64,000 nucleotides of DNA from Malus domestica. Its lineage: Eukaryota > Streptophyta > Magnoliopsida > Rosales > Rosaceae. The stretch spans positions 25,874,501 to 25,938,500 of the forward strand of contig NC_091666.1 in NCBI RefSeq assembly GCF_042453785.1, written 5' to 3'. This document shows positions 57,224 through 64,000 of the stretch, one piece after another; positions within the stretch are counted from its first letter, which is position 1; every line of letters begins with the position of its first letter. The translations under genes were made by a program, and so were the position numbers. The notes below the pieces were generated by a model, which searched no databases, was not told the DNA's origin, and saw nothing but the letters and a program-made list of their open reading frames with translations.

Positions 57224-58842
57224 GGGTAAATGACAAAAAACTACCTTAACTATTGGTGTCACGATACTTTCATACCTCATCTTTTAAAACTCATCTTATG
57301 AATTATCTTTTAAAACTCATCTTATGAATTTGGTCCAATGTTATACCTTCTGTTACTTGGCCGTGAATTTTTCAGTTAAATGTTGACGTGGCTTGATTCG
57401 GGATCCACTTTCTATTAAAAAGTTAATAAAAATGATTAAAAACTAAAAAAAAAAAATTTAATATTTTTTAAATATTAAAATAATACAGAAAAGTTAAAAA
57501 AAAAAAAAAACCCTTAGCTCGTCCCTTCCCCCTCTCTCTCTTCTCCCCCTACATGCTTAATGCTTAATCTTCAACAAAAATAAAATAAAATTTGAAAGCC
57601 CATCAACCCCCCCCCCCCCCCAAAGATTCCAAGATCCCATCACCCCACCAACCCCCAAAACCCCAATCCCTCCCACACCTGCAACCCAAATCCACCACCC
57701 CCAACCTGCAGAAGAAGAAGAAGAAGAAGAGAGAGAAGGTAAAAAAAAAAAAAGGAAACCCAGTTCGTCTGTCGCCCCCCCCCCAACCCAACCTGCATAA
57801 GAAGAAAAAGAAGAGCAGAGGGAGAGAAAAAAAAAAGGAAACAAGTTCATCTCTCCCCCCCCCCCCAAGCCAACCTGCAACCCATAAAGAAGAAGAAGAA
57901 AAAAGGAAAAAAAGAAAAGGAAATTCAGTTCATCCATCCCTTCCCCCTAACACCCCCCCCCCCGGCTCAGATCCCGTCACACCCCCCAAAAATATCATCA
58001 CCGCACCAACCCTCTCCCCCCCCCCCGCCCAGATCCCGTCACACCCCCCAAAAATATCATCACCGCACCAACCCTCCCCCCCTCGCAAGATCTCATCACC
58101 CCCCACCCCCGCTCCTAAAACCCGGATCCCTCCCACACTTGCAACCCAAATCCACCACCCCCAACCTGCAGAAGAAGAAGGAAGAAGAAGGAAGAAGAAG
58201 GAAGAAGAAGGAAGAAGAAGGAAGAAGAAGGAAGAATAAGAAGAAGAAGAAGAAGATGAAGAAGAAGAAGAAGAAGAAGAGAGAGGGAAAAAAAAGAAGA
58301 AGAAGGAAACCCAGTTCGTCCATCTCCCCCCCCCCCCAACCTAACCTACAGAAGAAGAAGAAGAAGAAGAAGAAGAAGAGAGAGAGAGAAAAAAAAAAGG
58401 AAAAAAAGACGAAACCTAGTTCGTCCCTCCCCCCCCCCCACAAGCCAACCTGCAACCCAGAAAGAAGAAGAAAGGAAAAAAAAAACCCAGTTCATCCGTC
58501 CCAACCCCCTCCCCCACCCACCCAACCAGCAGAAGAAAAAGAAGAAGAAGAAGAGAGAGAGAAAAGAAAAAGAAAAAAAAGATTTTTTTTTTTACTTTTC
58601 TTTATTATTTGAATATTTAAAAAATATTAAAATTTTTATTTTAGTTTTTAATAATTTTTTAATAGAAAGTGGGCTCCGAATCAAGTCATGTCAGCACTTA
58701 ACTGAAAAATTCACGGCCAAGTAACGGAAGGTATAACAATGGACCAAATTCTAAAGATGAGGTATGATATTGTCAATTTTGAAATATGAGGTATGATAGT
58801 GTCGTAAGACCAATAATTAAGGTAGTTTTTTGTAATTTACCC
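57224..58842. mobile_element. Mutator-like TIR element (1619 bp) with repeat-filled interior
   Basis: Terminal inverted repeats of about 250 bp begin GGGTAAATGACAAAAAACTA at the left and, read inwards from the right, GGGTAAATTACAAAAAACTA. Both contain ACTTGGCCGTGAATTTTTCAG. A perfect 9-bp duplication TAATAAATA (57215-57223, 58843-58851) and long TIRs fit Mutator-like elements. The interior has no transposase, so it is non-autonomous. Confidence 0.85.
57560..58600. repeat. Tandem array of C-run / GAA-run units inside the TIR element
   Basis: At least six units combine AACCCAGTTCGTCC-type sequence, C8-C14, CCAACCTGCA and (GAAG/GAA)n plus A-runs. The anchors are near 57759, 57842, 57924, 58307, 58414 and 58487. 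A longer block (CCCAATCCCTCCCACACCTGC and CCAAATCCACCACCCCCAAC) occurs at 57.66 and 58.12 kb. The + strand is almost free of G outside GAA runs. Long frames on both strands (57592-58239, 58139-58612, 58096-58455) are produced by the repeat and are not genes. Confidence 0.85.
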
Positions 58843-58851
58843 TAATAAATA

Positions 58852-61800
58852 ATATTTTACAAATGCAAAAACATATTTCGTCATTGGTACGTAATAAAAA
58901 ATGCAATACCTTCAACATGGTACGTTCAATATACCAAATCAGTGTTATGAACATAGTAATTGGCCAAGGAGGTGCAATCAAGCAAAAAATCATGAAACTT
59001 GTATATCATATAACATGACAAGCACCATACCCAATGTAACATTTGTGAAATTCTCCTATTTGATTTCAACTCGTAATTGACATTTTATAGTCGTTTCTTT
59101 ATGAGCACGGTTCAAGGATTCCATGGTAAGTTCCAAAATATTTTTTTTCGATTATTCTACAATCGTATGAATTGTACATCTTGCATAGTATTTTATTCAA
59201 TACGTAATACGTGGCACATTATGATTCGTTTGATACAACTTTTCTCGAATTGTGTGACATCAAAATGACGAGCACCTTGGCAGTGATTCCGTAACCGCTT
59301 CTGAAATACTTTTTTGATTTTTCTCCTATTTGATATTCATATTTTTAACTTGTATTATATTTTATTCAAAATGTACCCCATTAATTAATGTGCAATTTAC
59401 GACCCGGTTCCACCAATGACCTCAGCTTTGTTGTGAGCCGTCCAGATCAAATTCAACATGTCATTTGGTGAATAAAACTCAATTTTTATTACGAGCGATA
59501 ATCCATACAAAAGATTCTCTCACTAGTGTTGAAAGACTAATGTTGTGATTGATGGATATCAGAGGAAGAATGATAATATTCTAAGCAAAAGATGAGCACA
59601 CTTACCCGATTAGAGAATAATGCTTAGGGGGACCATTACAGATGTGATTCTTTCTGTTGATGATCTGTTTCCTTTGTCTTCTTTGCTTTCCTCTTTTTCT
59701 CCTTTTAACTTGTAAAATTCTGGATGCCACCGCCGAAGCCACCTGCCTTGTTCAGAGCTTCATACAATACAAATTATATATACACTTGGACAGGACCTAC
59801 AGATAACATCACACACACACACACACTCTCTCTCTCTCTCTATCTGTGGCAAAAACGCACACGAAAATGTGGAGGAAGAAGAGGAAGAAGATGGTGAAGA
59901 ATGTGAGTAGAAGAACTTCTTCTACATGCTTGATCAGTCCCACCCTCTTCCTCCCTTGATGGGATGTGAAGGGACGGACAAAAGGCAAGTCAAAGAGGCA
60001 AAGGGGAGGCAAAGCCTTTCTTCCGGGTTCGTTTTCGGCTAGCGATTTTAACACTCTTTTTGTAGCCTCTTGCACTCCGCCCGTCAATAAAGAGAAAACA
60101 ATAATGTATTAAGTTTGGAGTGCAAATGGCTAAAAAATGAGCGTCATAATTGCAACCCTTATTTATTTTACCCTTTTTTTTTTTTTAACATGTCAACTCT
60201 TTATGTAATAGTAGAGTAAACAAGCATGCCATGTAATTTTGAAAGTGTTTTTCAAAATGTTTGGCAGTTTCTTCACTTCAGTTGTGGTCTTTGTTACTTC
60301 CATGGCTCAAATTTATATAGCTTTTATTGCAGTTCAATATATCAATTTGGAAAGAATTACTGCACTTTAAGCTTGTCCTAAGGATTAAATAAAACTCCTG
60401 TTTGCATTTTGTTCTTTATCTTTGATCTGCTCATCTGGGATGCCATGTAGGCGGGTCAGTGTTCCAATGTTCAATCACGCAAACGAAGCCATGTAAGATT
60501 GTTAAAATATTAAGTAATAAATGTGACATGACAACTCATGAATGACTTGGGATACCACCTGGTGTCATCTCGGGTGTTGAGGAGCTTTTCGCATTCGTAT
60601 GAGTTGCTTCTGCACAGAATCTTACAAGTTACAACCACCAGCATCTAATTATTGAAGAAAGTTGAGGTTCTATCATAAAACCAATTGACAATATAAAAAG
60701 TAGCCCCAACATCTTATTAGCCCATGCAAGGTCCCTCCTCCTGTCAATGTGAGACTCATTCTCAACACACTTCCTCACGTGTGGCAAATTTTCAACCCTA
60801 ATACGTAGACAACACAACAGGATGAAGTGAAGCGTGTGTGACCATTTGCCTTCACACGTGGAGCTACCTAATCTGATACCATGAAGAAAGTATAAAACCA
60901 ATTGGCTATATGAGGAGTAGCCCAACTTCTTATAAGCTAATGGTTCATCCTCCCATCAATGTGAGACTCATTCTCAACAATTTTATGCTGCTACTACTGG
61001 GAGCTAGCAATGCCAGTTTGCACTCATAGACGTGCTTGAGTTTGTACGACTCCTGGGCGCAAAAAAACGGCCAGTTGGAACTGGAAATGCAAGCAACCGA
61101 ATATCGATCACGGGCGATAGAGGCATTAGAGTTCACAGATCACAAACTCAAATTGTAGCATAACAGCAAGAAACACCTTGCACTTGACATGTTACATCAT
61201 GCAATGTCGATCACCAAACGAATAGATATTAATGTTTACATGCTAAAATGCAACTACCTAAAGAACATACAAGGCCAAAGCAAGCAGCCAAGAATTTTAG
61301 TTACAAACTAGAGCATATCCAGCACAGGTTAGCAACAAGAGAACAGGATGAAGTTACGAAATGACGGGACAATACTCATTCTAACGCACGATGTGTTAAA
61401 CATCGTATGTTACGCCATCTAGTTATGATATTACATCCATGATCAAGCACATTACAACTTTACGGTGCAACAGTTAAACAGCTAACCGAAAGAACAGACA
61501 TCTAAGATGTTGAGATCACAAAATATGAATTTTACAATTTACCTAAACATGATGTTTCAAAAATATGTTTTCAAGGCAACAATCCCAAGTGGTCGCTATT
61601 CCAAACTGAAGCAGATATTACACGCAACAAAATGACCGCAAGCAAGCACAGCAATAGAATGGTCTTCGCACACAGCACGTATAGGCACAAATTAAAAGGA
61701 CATGTAGTAGAAGATTAAAACAACAGCATGCTTATCCTATAGATGCATCATGCAGAGGTACGTACAGAGGCAACTAGATATTATGGCTGAAATATCTACA

Positions 61801-62302
61801 GGTCAGATATGAAACTCATGTAATTTTCACCACATGGATTAGTAGAGAAAATATCATCTAGTTCCGCCAAAATCTTGCTGTATATCGCACAAAAAATCTT
61901 GATGGCTGTAGGCAATAATTTAACAGATGGGGAAAATAGAAACTTAAAAACTTCCCGTGTTCATTAATGAGATAGTCTAACAAGCAAACGTTTCCAAAGA
62001 AAGAGAAAGATACAGTCTTAATAAACACAGAAAAAAGGAAGAAGATAATACCTATCACCTTTGCCATCAAATTCCAAATGTGCCTGTAACCTTGTTTCTC
62101 AATTGAAAGTTATGATAAATCCGGGAAAACAAATTTTCTGACTACAAAATTGAAAATCCTGTGCCCCATATCCTGAAGTGGGGATACCATCTGTCTTATA
62201 ACAATCATATCCTCTACTTAACTAGTAATCTCATTTCCTTTTTCTTCATCATCAACACCGTTACAATTTCTAACTACAAAGATCAATGTAGTTACCAACT
62301 CG
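58852..62302. other. Intergenic region before the carrier gene
   Basis: About 3.4 kb of mostly AT-rich sequence. It has a CA/CT microsatellite (59811-59840) and a duplicated block near 60655-60780 and 60885-60980 (AAAACCAATTG, GTAGCCCAAC, TCAATGTGAGACTCATTCTCAACA). The last few hundred bases are probably the 3' UTR of the carrier. The 92-codon frame at 59809-60087 ends in microsatellite and is not accepted. Confidence 0.5.
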
Positions 62303-64000
62303 CTACAGATCTAGTTTCTTTTTCATGGCTTCATATACCATATATGTAATGCTTGCAGCTGGAACAACTTTGAGAAGATTTGGAAACAATCCCTTGTAGA
62401 AACCTCTATAGCCTTCGTGTTGAATGGTTCTCCAGAATACATCAGACATTCCCTTATATGCAGTAGCTGTATTAGAACGTTGAGCTTGCAATCTGGAAAG
62501 CAATAAATATATTAAACCCAACAGAAAATTCACCGGAATAGCAAAAGTTTAGAAGTGAAAAATTCAAGTAGCTTGGATGTGCACTCTTCAATAAAAATAA
62601 ACAACCACAGTAGTGGAAGACTTCAGCCATGAAATGGTACCTTGTTCGGATAACCTGCAATGGATAAACACATGTTGCTCCTAGAGCTCCAGATATTGTC
62701 CCACATCCCAGCTGGATAAGAGGACCAGGTTCTGGAAAAATGTGAAGATTTTAAAAGGCAATTCACTAAATGGTAGAAAGAGCGTTATCGAGATGAAAAG
62801 GATAAGGAAAGGAGAATTAAAAACCAAAAAAAAAAAAAAACCAGAGAACTGTACCGCTATTATCGTGAAGAAAATATGTCTTTGACATATCTTTTAAGGT
62901 CTCATAGGCTGCAAGGTCGATGCCAGCGTAGGGGACAATGCCAAGAAGTGACGGAAACAGACCTTTATAGAAGGCCCGAGGTCCCTCATGAATCCATATT
63001 TCTTTAGTTAATGTCCTCAACTGAGGACTCTTTCCAGCTTCTGAAGTGCAAGTCTGTAACCGAGTTTTCACAAGATCCAAGGGATAGATAGAAGTTTGTG
63101 CCACTGCACCTGCCATACCACCAGCCAAAAGTCTACCAGCAGTACCAATATCAGACTCGTCTGCCCCCATATTATCTCCAATGACCTTCTTTAACATTTC
63201 ATAAGTATAGAACTTGATGGCACTTTCAGGTGCTACCTTCACAACATTTATTCCGTTACCTCGGAAAAACCCCAGAATACCGTCATCCTTCAATATCTTC
63301 TTGATAGCTGGTACTACAGAAGCACGAGATGTCTGAACTTGCAAAACCACTTTCAAGCGATCAAGAGGAGCAGTGGCAGTCCGAGAAGCGGCTCCAGCTA
63401 CAGCCCCTGCAATAAAGTATCTGCTTCTATGAACATGCCTACCAATTCCTTCTGGAATAACAGCCTGCTCTCCAATATCCACAAGAAACACCCTTTCCCA
63501 GTGATGATATATATTCTCAATTGTTGCTTCATGCGGATAAAGTAGTAGAAAATCTCTCCATTCTTCAAAAGTTATAATTCCATTGTTATCCTTATCAACA
63601 TGCTCCACAAAACGCGCAAGTTCCTCATCATCCATTTCAATCCCTACAAATTAAAAACTGCCAGGGCTTATAAGATGGAAAATAAAAAATCTTCCCAATT
63701 AAAGTCTACGGAAAAGGAAACCCTCTCGCTTTCGTTTTCTCCTGAACAGTTTTGGGAAATAATACTACAGTCATAGCTCTACATTCCCATCAAGCTCAAC
63801 GTAGAACATGATGGTAAAAATGCTCCCTAGTGGAAATTATATTACAATCAGAGAAATACTATAAACGATGCCTCAAAGCAAGAAACCAATCCTCCTCAAT
63901 CTACAGGCGAAACTATGAACTAGCATGTAAAAGTTAACGAATTTTCCCAATTTCGAAACAAAAGAAAGTATAGTTGGGCATACCAGCCTTGACAAGGGCA
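62303..64000 (-). CDS. APC: EF-hand mitochondrial ATP-Mg/Pi carrier (3' part, runs off the window)
   Basis: Minus-strand exons: beyond 64000 to 63984, 63643-62855, 62731-62641 and 62492-62303 (stop). About 361 residues are visible. First an EF-hand with loop [13 protein letters not shown] appears. Three mitochondrial carrier repeats follow with signatures [20 protein letters not shown] and [10 protein letters not shown], each followed by the G-rich second-helix motif (GFFRGNG, AFYKGLF, GFYKGLF). It ends MKKKLDL. This is the Ca-regulated (SCaMC/APC) family, which exchanges ATP-Mg for phosphate across the inner mitochondrial membrane. The N-terminal EF-hands lie outside the window. No lesion is seen. 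Confidence 0.93.

Noticed and set aside
57592..58612. Long open frames (up to 215 aa) on both strands in the C-run/GAA-run array
   Set aside because: They are produced by low-complexity repeats without stop codons; products are runs of Pro, Lys, Glu or Phe with no protein-like sequence.
59809..60087. 92-aa minus-strand frame
   Set aside because: The C-terminal third is encoded by a CA/CT microsatellite and a GAA-rich stretch, and no family is recognisable. A short real exon cannot be fully excluded.
1..64000. CRISPR arrays, operons, ribosome binding sites
   Set aside because: The window is eukaryotic nuclear DNA; tandem repeats present lack the regular repeat-spacer pattern.

Overview
The window is nuclear DNA of a flowering plant. 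Its genes have GT-AG introns, it carries plant-type PPR genes, and it holds several plant LTR retrotransposons and MITE-like elements. The genes look eudicot. The repeats remind me of Rosaceae such as apple or pear, but that is an impression I could not test.

Layout: (1) 1-12.2 kb is an old, heavily mutated Ty3/gypsy element of Tat type on the + strand. It has a long antisense ORF region (8.7-11.0 kb, minus) and two DNA elements inserted into its pol region. (2) 12.2-13.7 kb holds a Helitron-like repeat pair and an inverted second copy of the 0.9-kb TIR element found at 5.75 kb. (3) 13,752-22,938 is a complete Ty3/gypsy chromovirus (Tekay/Del type) with 2.7-kb LTRs. The LTRs are almost identical, but the interior is short and full of stops. 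(4) 22.9-26.7 kb holds two broken genes: an unrecognised fragment and an amidase-family pseudogene. (5) 30.3-35.9 kb is an intact Tudor-SN gene with 16 coding exons. (6) 39.3-42.2 kb (minus) is an intact calnexin gene with a canonical ER-stress element upstream. (7) 43.0-44.9 kb is an intronless PPR gene. (8) 45,429-52,414 is a degenerate Ty1/copia element with LTRs, a 5-bp TSD, an inserted 0.9-kb segment and an intact antisense 277-aa ORF. (9) 52.7-53.1 kb (minus) is a small single-span membrane protein of B12D/MLRQ appearance. (10) 54.7-56.3 kb (minus) is a second intronless PPR gene, with a tRNA-Ser(AGA) just upstream. (11) 57,224-58,842 is a Mutator-like TIR element filled with C-run and GAA-run repeats. 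(12) 62.3-64.0 kb (minus) is the 3' part of an EF-hand mitochondrial ATP-Mg/Pi carrier, running off the window.

The host gene order amidase (broken) - Tudor-SN - calnexin - PPR - Ca-dependent carrier matches, from memory, two duplicated Arabidopsis chromosome 5 segments. One is around At5g07320-At5g07360 and the other around At5g61780-At5g61810. The window therefore looks like the unfractionated ancestral order, later inflated by transposons. The genes are not an operon; they serve RNA/stress-granule biology (Tudor-SN), ER folding (calnexin), organelle RNA processing (PPRs) and mitochondrial nucleotide transport (carrier).
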